DNA from: JAXGOI01 sp040767605
GTDB taxonomy: Bacteria; Bacillota; Dehalobacteriia; UBA4068
Length of the DNA stretch: 64,000 nucleotides
Reading direction: 5' to 3'
NCBI GenBank assembly: GCA_040767605.1
Contig: JAXGOI010000001.1
Coordinates: 434,001 to 498,000 of the forward strand
Each line of letters starts with the position of its first letter. Within the stretch, counting starts at the first letter, position 1. The notes beneath the pieces are model-generated. The model worked only from the letters and a program-made list of their open reading frames with translations, ran no database searches and was not told the origin of the DNA. The position numbers were made by a program, and so were the translations under genes. Of this stretch, positions 16,640 through 26,126 are shown in pieces.

Positions 16640-18586
16640 TTATTTAACTTTTACCCCCGGGGCCATAGAGGGCACCTCCACAACCTCCAGGCCGTTTTTA
16701 CCCACGGCGGAAAGGAGCATACCTCTGCTTTCTATACCCCGGATAGTAACCGGCTTTAAATTGGCGATTAAAACCAAATGCTTGCCGATTAAATCCTCCG
16801 CTTTATAATATTGGGCTATGCCGGAGAGCACTGTTCTTTCTTCATCCCCTAAAAGAAGTTTAAATTTTAAAAGCTTATCGGTTTTAGGCACCTTTTCGCA
16901 ATCTAAAACCTTAACCACCCGTAAATCCAGCTTGGCAAAATCATCAAGGGTAATTTCCGGGCCGACAGGCTCAATAGGCTCATTTTCCGTACTTTTAAGG
17001 GTATCTGCTTCCTCTGCCTTAGCCTCCGCGCCTTCCTCTAAAACAGAAATATCCAGACGGGGGAATAAAGGCTCGCCTCTTTTAATTAGGGTATTGGGAG
17101 CAAAGGAATTATTCCTTAAGCTATCCCAGGTATGCAATTTTGTATCCTCCGCCAGGCCCATTTGCAGCCAAACCTTTTGAGGCAAAGAGGGCATAAAGGG
17201 GCTTACCATAATTGTAGCCTGACGAATAACCTCGCAAAGATTAAATAATACCCCGGCCAGCTTTTCTTTTTCTCCGGCTTTATTTAAAGCCCAGGGGGCG
17301 GCATCATCAATATATTTATTGGCTTTATTAACCAGGCGCCAAATTTCCCCTAAGGCATTGGCAAATTCCAGATTATCGAGATATTTTTCTACATTAGAAG
17401 GGGTTTCCGCCATCAGGGCCAAAAGCTCCTCATCAAAAATCGTACCTTGGGGCCCCGGGGGAAGAACCATATCGCTTTGGAATTTATTAATCATAGCGGT
17501 TGTGCGGGAGATTAAATTCCCGTAATCATTGGCTAAATCAATATTTATCCGGTTTATCAGGGCTTCTTCTGAATAATTGGCGTCTAAACCATAGGGCATT
17601 TCCTTCATAAGAAAATAGCGTATGGCATCCACACCGTATTTTTCCGCTAAAATAACGGGATCCACCACATTGCCTTTAGATTTACTCATTTTGCCCTCAC
17701 CCAGCATAAGCCAGCCATGAGCCAAAACTTTTTTAGGCAGGGGGATATCCGCCGCCATAAGCATAATCGGCCAGATAATGGCATGAAAGCGGATAATATC
17801 CTTGGCCATTAAATGAACCTCCGCCGGCCAGTATTTTTTATACAGGCTTTCATCCTCAGTACTGTAGCCAAGGGCGGAAATATAATTTGTAAGGGCGTCA
17901 AACCATACATAAATAATATGCTTTTCATCAAAGGGGACTTTTATCCCCCAATCGAAGGTGGTGCGGGAAACACAAAGATCATCCAGCCCCTGTTTTACAA
18001 AGTTAATCATTTCATTGCGGCGGCTAAGAGGCTGGATAAAATCAGGGTTTTCTTCAATAAAGGCTAGCCAGCGCTGGGCATATTTGCCCATTTTAAAAAA
18101 ATAGCTTTCTTCTTTTGTCATTTCCACCGGGCGGCCGCAATCCGGGCAGGTATTATTTTCCCCCAACTGCCTTTCGGTAAAAAAGCTTTCACAAGGGGTG
18201 CAATACCAGCCGGAATATTCCGCTTTATAAATATCCCCCTGATCATAAATTTTTTGAAAAAGCTTTTGGGCAACTTTTTTATGCCTTTCATCTGTGGTGC
18301 GGATAAAATCATCATAATTAATCTCTAATAAATCCCAGAGTTTTTTTATGCCGCAAACAATATTATCCACAAAGGCCTGGGGGGAAAGGCCGGCCTCCGC
18401 CGCCCTTCTTTGAATTTTCTGCCCATGCTCATCTGTGCCGGTGAGAAAATAGGTATCATAGCCCCTCATTTTTTTATATCTGGCCATGGTATCCGCGGCA
18501 ACCGTGGTATAAGCATGGCCGATATGCAATTTATCGCTGGGATAATAAATTGGGGTGGTAATATAAAAAGTTTTCTTATCGCTCAC
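16640..18586 (-). CDS. metG: Methionine--tRNA ligase
   Basis: 648 aa class Ia synthetase. The HIGH-type motif is in YPSDKLHIGHAYTT near residue 20. A four-Cys zinc knuckle is made by CTPC and CPDC near 127-147, KMSKSKGN lies near 300, and an anticodon-binding helical domain follows. The C-terminal 110 residues form a tRNA-binding OB-fold domain (TLDDFAKLDLRVVKV onward) joined by an acidic linker. This is the long MetG2 form with dimerising TRBD. It heads the metG-tatD pair. No T-box leader is visible in the short gap upstream. Confidence 0.96.
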   Translation of the reverse strand: MSDKKTFYITTPIYYPSDKLHIGHAYTTVAADTMARYKKMRGYDTYFLTGTDEHGQKIQRRAAEAGLSPQAFVDNIVCGIKKLWDLLEINYDDFIRTTDERHKKVAQKLFQKIYDQGDIYKAEYSGWYCTPCESFFTERQLGENNTCPDCGRPVEMTKEESYFFKMGKYAQRWLAFIEENPDFIQPLSRRNEMINFVKQGLDDLCVSRTTFDWGIKVPFDEKHIIYVWFDALTNYISALGYSTEDESLYKKYWPAEVHLMAKDIIRFHAIIWPIMLMAADIPLPKKVLAHGWLMLGEGKMSKSKGNVVDPVILAEKYGVDAIRYFLMKEMPYGLDANYSEEALINRINIDLANDYGNLISRTTAMINKFQSDMVLPPGPQGTIFDEELLALMAETPSNVEKYLDNLEFANALGEIWRLVNKANKYIDDAAPWALNKAGEKEKLAGVLFNLCEVIRQATIMVSPFMPSLPQKVWLQMGLAEDTKLHTWDSLRNNSFAPNTLIKRGEPLFPRLDISVLEEGAEAKAEEADTLKSTENEPIEPVGPEITLDDFAKLDLRVVKVLDCEKVPKTDKLLKFKLLLGDEERTVLSGIAQYYKAEDLIGKHLVLIANLKPVTIRGIESRGMLLSAVGKNGLEVVEVPSMAPGVKVK

Positions 18587-18704
18587 AAAAAGACCTCCGA
18601 AAGTATATTGCGGCCTTGCCGCCTTTATTTAAAAACTTTGCCTGCTCTATAATTAATAATCATAACAAATTTGGGCTAGGCTGTCAAGAAACTGCAGGTA
18701 AAGC

Positions 18705-19565
18705 CTATTTTAAATTCTCTTTTTCTGTTTTACTCCGCTCTTTATTAAGGCTTAAATTATAAAGATTTTTAGCGGGAATGCCCAATAAATGGCCTAATTC
18801 TTTTGAGGCTTCTTTGCGGCTTAGGCCTTTTGCCATAAGTTCGCCCATTTTTTCGCCTAAATCCTCCCGGCTGTGGTTAAAAGGCGCTTTTTCAGGGGCC
18901 CCTTCAACTACCAGGGTAAATTCCCCTTTGGGAGGGTTATTCTCAAAATGCTCCAGGCAAAAAGAAATATCTCCCCGTATATATTCCTCATAAATTTTAG
19001 TAAGCTCCCGGCAAACCGCCATTTTGCGGCTGCCGAAAACCTCTGCCATATCCTTTAAGGCGGCTATAAGGCGATGGGGGGATTCATAAAAAACCATAGC
19101 GCGCTCTTGGTTTTCCAAAGCCTTTAAAGCCTTGCGGCGGAGGGATTTTTCTCTGGGTAAAAAGCCCTCAAAAGTAAAACGGCCGCCGGAAAGGCCGCTG
19201 GCGCTTAATGCGGTTAAAAGAGCGCTGGCCCCGGGTATGGCAATTATTTCATAATTTTCAGAAATTGCTCTGGCGGTTATATCCGCCCCGGGGTCGCTGA
19301 TTCCCGGGGTTCCCGCATCGCAAATTAAGGCAATATCTTTACCCTCCGCCAAAAGCTTAATCAGCTCATCTTCCATTTTTCTTTTATTATGCTCATGATA
19401 GCTTATAATTTTTTTGCTGATTTCAAAATGGCTTAAAAGCTTGCGGCTTTGGCGGGTATCCTCGGCGGCAATAATATCCGCTTCCCTTAGAGCCCTCAGG
19501 GCCCTAAGGCTGATATCCTCTAAATTACCGATAGGGGTTGCTACTAAAAAGAGCCTGCCCGGCAT
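18705..19565 (-). CDS. rsmI: 16S rRNA 2'-O-ribose C1402 methyltransferase
   Basis: 286 aa SAM-dependent methyltransferase of the tetrapyrrole-methylase fold. It shows GRLFLVATPIGNLEDISLRALR at the start, AAEDTRQSRKLLSHF near residue 35, ICDAGTPGISDPG near 82, and YESPHRLIAAL near 160. It modifies the P-site region of 16S rRNA. It sits between the trmN6-like gene and metG, as yabC does in B. subtilis. The C-terminus has a helix-turn-helix-like KEASKELGHLLGIPAKNLYN extension common in Firmicutes RsmI. Confidence 0.95.
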   Translation of the reverse strand: MPGRLFLVATPIGNLEDISLRALRALREADIIAAEDTRQSRKLLSHFEISKKIISYHEHNKRKMEDELIKLLAEGKDIALICDAGTPGISDPGADITARAISENYEIIAIPGASALLTALSASGLSGGRFTFEGFLPREKSLRRKALKALENQERAMVFYESPHRLIAALKDMAEVFGSRKMAVCRELTKIYEEYIRGDISFCLEHFENNPPKGEFTLVVEGAPEKAPFNHSREDLGEKMGELMAKGLSRKEASKELGHLLGIPAKNLYNLSLNKERSKTEKENLK

Positions 19566-19643
19566 ATTATCACCTTTTATCTTTAGCTTAATATATTTAG
19601 CCTAATATTTTAATTTATCTTAATTTGCTTTGTTTTTTATGTT

Positions 19644-20444
19644 TTATTGGCCTTGCCCCTCTTTTAAAGGGGCAAGGAGAATCCTTTCTCCCTCCGGGGT
19701 GTATTTGCCCCGGCTCTCATAGACAATTAAAGGGGGTAAAATGTTAAGCTGGCATTTTACGCCGAGAATTCCCTGTAAAAGGAAATGTTTGGCGTTTAAA
19801 TGGCTGTAAGGGTAAATAAAGCGCAATTCTTTAGGGCTTAGGGAGTATTTTTTAAATAATTCCAGAGCCTCGCCGAGCCTTTTGGGGCGCTGAGAAATAA
19901 AAAAGCTCCCCTTGGGTTTTAAAAGGCCGGCGGCGGCGGAGATAATATCCTCCAAATTACAATGGATTTCTCCTTTGGCGGCGGCCATTAAGGGGCAGGG
20001 GCTTATGCGGCCCTGAGATGTTTTTTCATAAGGGGGGTTTGAGATTATCCCGTCAAAAGATTTTGCCTCTAAAAACTCATTTGCCCTTTTAATATCCCCT
20101 AAAACAAATTTTACCCGCTCCTCCAAAGAATTTAAGGCCGAACTGCGCCGGGCCATATCGGCCATTTCCGCCATTATTTCCAGGCCGAAAACCTCGCTAT
20201 GGGGCAGATTATAGGCGGTTAAAAGGGAAATAACTCCGGTGCCGCTCCCTAAATCTCCTATTTTTAAGGCTTTATTTTTATTTAAAGAAAGGGCGCGCCC
20301 TGCAAAATCCGCTAAAAGCAGGGCATCAAGGGAAAAGCAAGGGGCTTTGGCGCTTTGAATTATCATAAGCCCCAAGCTGTTAAGCTTATCTATTCTCTCC
20401 CCCTTAAAAAGAAAAGGGGTATTATCCTCAATATTTAAAGACAT
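19644..20444 (-). CDS. tRNA1(Val) A37 N6-methyltransferase-like protein (YabB)
   Basis: 266 aa class I methyltransferase. The SAM-binding glycine motif is DLGSGTGVISLL (near residue 65), and the N6-adenine signature NPPYEK is near 140. The position between yabA and rsmI equals B. subtilis yabB/trmN6, whose product methylates tRNA A37. The start is set at ATG 20442-20444, nine bases after GGAG; a GTG nine bases further upstream overlaps the site. The small GIY-YIG gene that sits beside yabB in Bacillus (yazA) is absent. Confidence 0.88.
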   Translation of the reverse strand: MSLNIEDNTPFLFKGERIDKLNSLGLMIIQSAKAPCFSLDALLLADFAGRALSLNKNKALKIGDLGSGTGVISLLTAYNLPHSEVFGLEIMAEMADMARRSSALNSLEERVKFVLGDIKRANEFLEAKSFDGIISNPPYEKTSQGRISPCPLMAAAKGEIHCNLEDIISAAAGLLKPKGSFFISQRPKRLGEALELFKKYSLSPKELRFIYPYSHLNAKHFLLQGILGVKCQLNILPPLIVYESRGKYTPEGERILLAPLKEGQGQ

Positions 20445-20470
20445 CCCCCGCACTCCGCGATATAAAATTT

Positions 20471-20767
20471 TTAAAACTTATGCTTATCTATACCTTCATC
20501 CTGAAGGAAGGAAACGCAAAAAAGGCATTCCTCTTCCCGGATTTGCCCAAAACGGGCATGGCAAATATGAAAGCCGTCGTCATAAAGCTTTCTTAAAGCC
20601 TCAAGGCCGCCGCTTCCCGCCTGGGCGGTTGTAAAACTTTCCTGAAGAACACAGCTTTGCCTTTCTCTTTCTTCAATTTTTTTTAAAAGCTCCTGCCCTT
20701 CGGCTAAAAGGCTGTTAAAACGCTCTTTCCACTCTTTTAAATCCCGGCTTAGGCTCAATTTATTCAT
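20471..20767 (-). CDS. yabA: Replication initiation control protein YabA-like
   Basis: 98 aa. A coiled-coil N-terminal half (about residues 5-45) is joined to a C-terminal zinc-binding tetrad HxCH...CxxC seen in HICHARFGQIREEECLFC. B. subtilis YabA is about 119 aa with the same layout and bridges DnaA to DnaN to prevent over-initiation. The gene overlaps the end of ricT by 8 bases, the same neighbour as in Bacillus. Shortness and synteny make YabA the best call. The coiled coil is diverged, so DnaA/DnaN binding is inferred. Confidence 0.8.
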   Translation of the reverse strand: MNKLSLSRDLKEWKERFNSLLAEGQELLKKIEERERQSCVLQESFTTAQAGSGGLEALRKLYDDGFHICHARFGQIREEECLFCVSFLQDEGIDKHKF

Positions 20768-21485
20768 CCTCCAGCAGCTCTATGATGGTTCCATCATCTT
20801 CTGCCATTTCCTCCAGCTCTTTAATAATGCTGCTTTTGGGCCTGGTATCGTCATCATAATTTTCATATTTAAGGCAGCACATAAGGCGGCCGCACATACC
20901 CGATATTTTAGACGGGTTTAAGGATAAATTTTGTTTTTTAGCCATTTTAATAGAAACCGGCTGAAAATCTCCTAAAACGGAATGGCAGCACAAAACTCGG
21001 CCGCAGGTGCCAAGGCCGCCGATAACTTTTGCCTCATCCCTGACGCCGATTTGGCGGAGCTCTATTCTGGTTCTGAAAACCGCGGCTAAATCTTTAACCA
21101 GCTCCCTAAAATCCACCCGGCCGTCGGCCGTAAAATAAAAGATTATTTTACTTACATCAAAGGTGTAGGAAACCTCTATAAGCTTAATAGGCAATTTGTG
21201 ATGCTCAATCTTTTTTTGGCAAATAGCGAAGGCCTCTTTCTCGGCGGCGCTATTCTCCTGATGTTTTGCTATATCCTCACCGGTAGCCTTTCTTAAAACC
21301 TCTTTTAAAGGGGAAATAACCTCCCCCTCATCCACTGTTTTGGCGCTTATTACAACCTCCCCGAATTCCAAACCTCTGGAGGTTTCCACAATAACCTTTT
21401 CCGCAATATTTAAATCCAGGCCGGCCGGGTCAAAATAATATATTTTACCGGCCTTTTTAAAGCGCACACCAACAACATTTACCAT
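20760..21485 (-). CDS. ricT: RicT (YaaT) PSP1-domain regulator
   Basis: 241 aa. The PSP1 C-terminal domain shows a cysteine-rich core: GGLGTCGRVLCCHSV (near residue 165) and SGMCGRLMCCLKYE (near 203). With RicA and RicF, B. subtilis RicT forms an Fe-S complex that aids RNase Y processing and sporulation phosphorelay. RicA and RicF are not in this window. GGAGG is six bases upstream of ATG. It lies upstream of overlapping yabA. In Bacillus holB directly precedes it, but here a flavodoxin-like gene intervenes. Confidence 0.93.
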   Translation of the reverse strand: MVNVVGVRFKKAGKIYYFDPAGLDLNIAEKVIVETSRGLEFGEVVISAKTVDEGEVISPLKEVLRKATGEDIAKHQENSAAEKEAFAICQKKIEHHKLPIKLIEVSYTFDVSKIIFYFTADGRVDFRELVKDLAAVFRTRIELRQIGVRDEAKVIGGLGTCGRVLCCHSVLGDFQPVSIKMAKKQNLSLNPSKISGMCGRLMCCLKYENYDDDTRPKSSIIKELEEMAEDDGTIIELLEDE

Positions 21486-21609
21486 ATATTCCTCCTATAC
21501 TAAGCCCCGCCGGATAAAAAACGAGGGCATAGGCTAAAGCCCATAAAGAAATAGGCCTTTGCCTTAAACTTTAGCTTGTTTACTTATTTATTTTACTCCA
21601 ATTTGCTCT

Positions 21610-22122
21610 TTAACTCAAGTCTTCCCCTTCAGGCCCCTTAAAAGTGCTGGCCGCTGCGGCAATTTCTTCCGCCAAGGCTAAAATTCTCTCTTCCCTGTTT
21701 TTCCTCCCCCAGGGGATTAGCCCCTCGCCGATTATTTTACCTCCCTTGGAGGCTGTTAAGGCTTTTATTTTTTTTAAGGCATTCCCCCCCATAAAGGCAA
21801 AGGGCAGGGCTTGGGTTATATAAGAAAATACGGCTTTATTGTTTAAGCCATCAATTCGCATCATATAAGCAATAAATGCCATGGCAGGGTTAAAGGCATG
21901 AACCGGGGAGCCGAAAACCAGCATATCATAATCCGCCGCATTTGGCATATTTTCTAAAACAACTTGGGCAGGGTCTTTTAAAGGCTTGGCGGATGTGTTT
22001 TTAACCGCCTTAAGCAAAAGAATTTCCGTATTTTTACCCCGGGAAAGCAAATGCTCTTTAATTTTTTCCGCAACATACTGGGTATTCCCTGTTTCGCTGT
22101 AAATAATTATGCCTATTTTCAT
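21610..22122 (-). CDS. Flavodoxin family protein
   Basis: 170 aa. The N-terminal FMN phosphate loop is IIYSETGNTQYVAEKI (residues 5-20), and the second loop MLVFGSPVHAFNP (near 70) covers the isoalloxazine ring. The pattern matches flavodoxin/NAD(P)H-dependent oxidoreductase-like proteins rather than long-chain electron-carrier flavodoxins. It interrupts the otherwise conserved holB-ricT order and is spaced by about 60-120 bases on each side, so it may be separately expressed. Redox partner unknown. Confidence 0.85.
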   Translation of the reverse strand: MKIGIIIYSETGNTQYVAEKIKEHLLSRGKNTEILLLKAVKNTSAKPLKDPAQVVLENMPNAADYDMLVFGSPVHAFNPAMAFIAYMMRIDGLNNKAVFSYITQALPFAFMGGNALKKIKALTASKGGKIIGEGLIPWGRKNREERILALAEEIAAAASTFKGPEGEDLS

Positions 22123-22184
22123 CCCTGCCTCCTTATTTTTTCATCAGATTGTACAAATAAATTATTTGCTTTTAATTTATAAAT

Positions 22185-23015
22185 TTAAGGCTGAGGGCTT
22201 TTGCGCCCCATTTTCCAGAGGGTTAGTAATACAATATCCGAAAGGAGGCGCTGATTAATATTTTTTCTTAAAAGCTCTATGGCCCTCTCCACAAAAAGCC
22301 CGGCTTTTAAAGCGGTTTTTTGGGGGAATATGCCTTGAATTTCACCCTTTGCCATATCCGCCAAGGAATACCAGAGGGCTAAAAAAAAGTATAAAAGAGC
22401 CTCTTTATCTTTTTCATAGGCCTTTGCCGTATTTAAAACAGAGACGCAGCTTAAATCCGGCAGGGTTTTTAAAAAATCCCCCGCCTTAATCAAAAAATCC
22501 GCCAAACAGGGCTCATCTAAAAAAAAGCCCGTTTCGTTCCCGGTATTAAAAATCTGGCAGCGGGAAAGTATAGTGGGCAAAAGCTTATCCCCATTATTGG
22601 CAGTTAAAATAAAAACCGTCCGGCTGGGGGGCTCTTCTAAAATTTTTAAAAGGCTGTTGGCGGCCTCCTCCCGGAGGAAATCCGCATCATTAATTATGAT
22701 TACTTTATTATTGCCCTCTAAAGCCTTAAGGCCTGCTTTGGCCCTAATTTTACGGATTTGCTCTATTCTGAGGCAGCCTTTTTCCGGCCAAATTTGCTCT
22801 AAATCGGCATAGGTGCCGGCTAAAATTCTTTTGCAGGAGAGGCAAACCCCGCAGGGCTGGCCCATAGTTAAATTCCGGCAATTTAAGGCCATTGCCAGTA
22901 AAAGCCCCTGCCCGGCGGCGTTTTCTCCTTTTAATAAATAGGCATGCCCGGGGCGGCCCATATTCAGGCTTTTGCTTATTTGGCTGTTTAGTTTTTCGGA
23001 GCCTGATTTCTCCAT
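22185..23015 (-). CDS. holB: DNA polymerase III delta' subunit
   Basis: 276 aa clamp-loader ATPase-like protein. RPGHAYLLKGEN begins the degenerate P-loop region (AGQG rather than GKT, as usual for delta'). Four zinc-type cysteines are in CRNL...CGVCLSC, and sensor-like EEAANSLLKILEEPPSRTVFIL is near residue 120, followed by TILSRCQIF (SRC motif). It is thought to be part of the tau/gamma-delta-delta' loader that opens the beta clamp. It follows tmk by about 30 bases, as in Firmicutes generally. Confidence 0.92.
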   Translation of the reverse strand: MEKSGSEKLNSQISKSLNMGRPGHAYLLKGENAAGQGLLLAMALNCRNLTMGQPCGVCLSCKRILAGTYADLEQIWPEKGCLRIEQIRKIRAKAGLKALEGNNKVIIINDADFLREEAANSLLKILEEPPSRTVFILTANNGDKLLPTILSRCQIFNTGNETGFFLDEPCLADFLIKAGDFLKTLPDLSCVSVLNTAKAYEKDKEALLYFFLALWYSLADMAKGEIQGIFPQKTALKAGLFVERAIELLRKNINQRLLSDIVLLTLWKMGRKSPQP

Positions 23016-23045
23016 AAATTCCTCTCTTTTAAAACCCGGGCTTAA

Positions 23046-23693
23046 TTAAACTCTTTGCTTTAAATCATATTCCGGCAAAAGCCCTTTGAGATTATCCTCA
23101 ATTTCGGCCAGAACCTTATTGGGAGAAGGGGCGGCATTTATTACTTTAATCCGCCCGGGCTCCTTTTGGGCCAGGCTTTCATAAAAGCCCATTACCCGGC
23201 CAAAAAACATAATATCCTCCTGCTCCATTCTGTCCGCCTCCTCCTGCCTGCGGCCTAAGGCCTGCTTTAGAGAAAGGCGCAAATAAAATGTGCAATCCGG
23301 CGCCAGCCCCTGGGAGGCAAATTCATTAAGCCTGAGTAAAAAATCTATATCTATACCCCGTCCTCCCCCCTGATAAGCCAGGGTGGAATCTGTAAATCTA
23401 TCGCAAACCACAATTTTGCCCTCATCTAAGGCAGGCAAAATAATTTCCCGGCAATGCTGGGCCCTATCCGCCGCAAAAAGCAGGGTTTCCGCTTCTTTTA
23501 TCAGGCTTTTTTCCGAGCCGTGTAAAAGGATTTGCCGCAGGCTTCTCCCCAAGGGGCTGCCCCCGGGCTCTCTGGTTAAAAGCACATCATAATTTTTGCT
23601 TAAAAGGCGGCGGGCTAAAAGCTCTGCCATTAAGGATTTGCCGCAGCCGTCTACCCCTTCCATGGTTATAAACAGCCCTTTTTTCTTCTTCAC
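23046..23693 (-). CDS. tmk: Thymidylate kinase
   Basis: 215 aa. It phosphorylates dTMP to dTDP. P-loop GVDGCGKSLMAELLA near residue 13, the DRY-type motif VVCDRFTDSTLAYQGGGRGID near 95, and the lid region LGRRQEEADRME near 150. The lid carries arginines as in type II TMPK. The start is set at GTG 23691-23693, eight bases after AAAGGGG; another GTG at 23702 touches that site and is unlikely. It heads the tmk-holB pair. Confidence 0.93.
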   Translation of the reverse strand: MKKKKGLFITMEGVDGCGKSLMAELLARRLLSKNYDVLLTREPGGSPLGRSLRQILLHGSEKSLIKEAETLLFAADRAQHCREIILPALDEGKIVVCDRFTDSTLAYQGGGRGIDIDFLLRLNEFASQGLAPDCTFYLRLSLKQALGRRQEEADRMEQEDIMFFGRVMGFYESLAQKEPGRIKVINAAPSPNKVLAEIEDNLKGLLPEYDLKQRV

Positions 23694-23806
23694 CAGCCAC
23701 ACCCCTTTATGCGGGAATATTCTTACCGTTATTATATCAAAAAACGGCTTAAATAAATAGCCGCGCCCCTTAATTCGGCGGCTCTTATTTTTAAGCCTAG
23801 AGGATA

Positions 23807-23835
23807 TAAAAAAGACAGGGCTTGCCCTGTCTTTT
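23807..23835 (-). terminator. Terminator after lysA
   Basis: Near-perfect stem aaaaagacagggc / gccctgtcttttt (23807-23819 with 23822-23834) with a tt turn, immediately downstream of the lysA stop. T-rich on both strands. Confidence 0.85.
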
Positions 23836-23836
23836 T

Positions 23837-25090
23837 TTAGAGCCTGGAAAAATCTAAGGTGGCAAAATAATCATCAAGAGTTTCGGCCCTGCGGATTTCC
23901 TCAACACTGCCGTCCTCTTTTAAAAGCAATTCCTTAGAGCGCAGCTTGCCATTATAATTAAAGCCCATTGCATAACCGTGAGCCCCGGTATCATGCAAAA
24001 CCAGAATATCTCCTATGCTTATTTCCGGCAGGGGGCGGTCTATGGCGAATTTATCATTATTCTCACACAGGGAGCCTGTAATATCATAAATGCGGCTCTT
24101 GGGGAGATTTTCCTTCCCTACTACGGTAATATGATGATAAGAACCGTATAAAGCCGGGCGCATTAAATCCGCCATGCAGGAATCCAGGCCTATATAATTT
24201 TTATAGGTATCTTTTTTATGAATAGCCATGGAAACAAGGTAGCCGTAAGGGCCTGTCATCATCCGGCCGCTTTCCAGGCAGATTTGAACATCTCCCAGCC
24301 CTTTGGGGAGCATAATTTCTTTAAAGAGCTTTTCTACCCCCCGGCCATAGGCCTCTAAATCAACGGCATCATCCTTGGGGTGGTAGGGAATACCTATACC
24401 CCCCCCTAAATTTATAAATTCTACCCTGATTTGAGATTTTTCTTCAACCTCAACTGCCAAATTAAACATCATTTCCGCCGTGCCGAGCAAATAGCGGAGA
24501 TTAAGCTCATTGGAAACAACCATGGTATGAAGGCCGAAACGGGACACACCCTTTTCTTTAGCCATTTCAATCGCCTCAAAAATCTGGGCATGGGTAAGGC
24601 CGTATTTTGCCTCATGGGGCAGGCCGATAATTTCATTGCCGCCGTTTCTGCTTTCTCCGGGGTTATATCTGAAGGAAATAAGCTCCGGCAGGCCGGCATG
24701 TTTTTCTAAAAAAGGCAAATGGGTAATATCATCTAAATTAATTGTGGCCGAAAGCTCTCTGGCCTTAATAAACTCTTCGGGAGGGGTATCGTTTGAGGTA
24801 AAGCAAATATCATCCCCAAAAAGGCCGACCTTTTCCGCTAAAATCAGCTCCGCCAGGGAGCTGCAATCCGCCCCGAAGCCTTCTTCATGCATAATTTTTA
24901 ATATATAGGGGTTTGGCAAAGCCTTAACGGCGAAATATTCCTTAAAGGAGGGGGCCCAGGCAAAGGCTTTATTAAGCCTTCTGGCATTATGGCGCATAGC
25001 CTTTTCATCGTAAAGATGAAATGGGGTGCCATACTCCTCAACTATTTTTTTAAGCTTTTCATTACTTAGGGGCAGGTTTTTCTGACTCAT
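23837..25090 (-). CDS. lysA: Diaminopimelate decarboxylase-type PLP enzyme
   Basis: 417 aa fold-type III decarboxylase. PLP Lys is in YFAVKALPNP (near residue 52). The phosphate-binding INLGGGIGIPYHP is near 228, and the active-site Cys from the partner subunit is in GSLCENNDKFA near 340. DAP decarboxylases usually have CESxD at that site and this one has CENND, which is close. It is expected to make L-lysine from meso-DAP; a related diamine/amino-acid decarboxylase cannot be excluded. The gene stands alone between a protease gene and tmk, with a terminator after it and GGAGG before its ATG. Confidence 0.85.
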   Translation of the reverse strand: MSQKNLPLSNEKLKKIVEEYGTPFHLYDEKAMRHNARRLNKAFAWAPSFKEYFAVKALPNPYILKIMHEEGFGADCSSLAELILAEKVGLFGDDICFTSNDTPPEEFIKARELSATINLDDITHLPFLEKHAGLPELISFRYNPGESRNGGNEIIGLPHEAKYGLTHAQIFEAIEMAKEKGVSRFGLHTMVVSNELNLRYLLGTAEMMFNLAVEVEEKSQIRVEFINLGGGIGIPYHPKDDAVDLEAYGRGVEKLFKEIMLPKGLGDVQICLESGRMMTGPYGYLVSMAIHKKDTYKNYIGLDSCMADLMRPALYGSYHHITVVGKENLPKSRIYDITGSLCENNDKFAIDRPLPEISIGDILVLHDTGAHGYAMGFNYNGKLRSKELLLKEDGSVEEIRRAETLDDYFATLDFSRL

Positions 25091-25195
25091 GCAATAATCC
25101 TCCGTTGAAATAGTTTTTAGCTGAACTCTAGCTATTTATTTAAAAGTTAAATTCTTTTATAGGCAAAAGTATATTTTTTCTATTCAGGCTGTTTA

Positions 25196-26086
25196 TTAAA
25201 AAGAGGGTTGGCCGATTATATCCTTTAAATTTTCTATGGGTATGGCAAGGCCGCTGTTTTCCTCACCTTTTAAGGTTGCAAAAATTACCGCCACAACCTC
25301 CCCTTTGCTGTTAAAAACAGGGCTGCCGCTGCTGCCGGAAAAAACCGGGCCCTCTAAAAGAATAAGGGGCGTTGCGTAGCCTTCCAGAGAAATATAGCTT
25401 TTTACCCGGCCCTGGGAAACCGTCCAGTCAAAACCCAGAGGATTGCCGATAAAAACTATTTCTTCCCCTATTTGGGGTAATTGGCTGCCAAAGGGCAGAT
25501 GGGGCAAATCCTTCCCCGCTATTTCCACAACCGCCAAATCAAAGCCTTCTATGCCCTGCCAGCTTTTGCCTTTATAGCGCCGGCCGGAGGGAAAAACCAC
25601 CCCGATGCTCCCTTTATTTTCCACAACATGCCTATTGGTAATTATTGTACCCTCCGGGGAAATATTAAAACCGCTGCCCCGGCTGGCAGGGAGTTCTATA
25701 CTGACTACGGCAGGCTTTAAGGCCGCTAAAGCCGGCTCTTTAGCCAATTGGCTGGAACGGCTTAAAAAGCCTAAATCCGGCAGGGGGTTAGCAAGAGATA
25801 CAAAAATATCTCCCCAGATTAAAAAAGAAAATGTAAGGACAAGCAAAGCGGCTATAAGGCCGTAAAACCATTTAGGCGCCGGAGGGGGCTGCTTTTCATC
25901 CCCTTCCGGGGCAAGCCTGTTTAAAAAATGGATTTCCTCCATATTTAAATCTTCTTCCTGCTCTTTTGTGGGGGCTTGCCGCCACGGCTCCAAAACAGGA
26001 ATTGCTTCCTGAATACCGGGGCTATTTTCTCCCCCGTTTTGGTCCTTATTATCCCCGGGCTTATTTATTATCCTGTAAACCACCAT
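25196..26086 (-). CDS. Membrane-anchored trypsin-like serine protease without PDZ domain
   Basis: 296 aa. An N-terminal acidic cytoplasmic segment (about 70 residues) is followed by one membrane helix (about 73-95) and an extracytoplasmic S1C protease domain. The catalytic triad is visible as His in TNRHVVEN (near 155), Asp in GFDLAVVE (near 186) and Ser in FSGSSGSPVF (near 255). Unlike HtrA at 29.2 kb it has no PDZ domain, so its substrate control must differ. It sits in a gene group with HAD and HD phosphatases but with separate spacing. Role unknown; envelope protein processing is plausible. Confidence 0.85.
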   Translation of the reverse strand: MVVYRIINKPGDNKDQNGGENSPGIQEAIPVLEPWRQAPTKEQEEDLNMEEIHFLNRLAPEGDEKQPPPAPKWFYGLIAALLVLTFSFLIWGDIFVSLANPLPDLGFLSRSSQLAKEPALAALKPAVVSIELPASRGSGFNISPEGTIITNRHVVENKGSIGVVFPSGRRYKGKSWQGIEGFDLAVVEIAGKDLPHLPFGSQLPQIGEEIVFIGNPLGFDWTVSQGRVKSYISLEGYATPLILLEGPVFSGSSGSPVFNSKGEVVAVIFATLKGEENSGLAIPIENLKDIIGQPSF

Positions 26087-26126
26087 ATTTACACCTATCC
26101 CTTAAAGGCGGCCTAAAATAAGCAAA

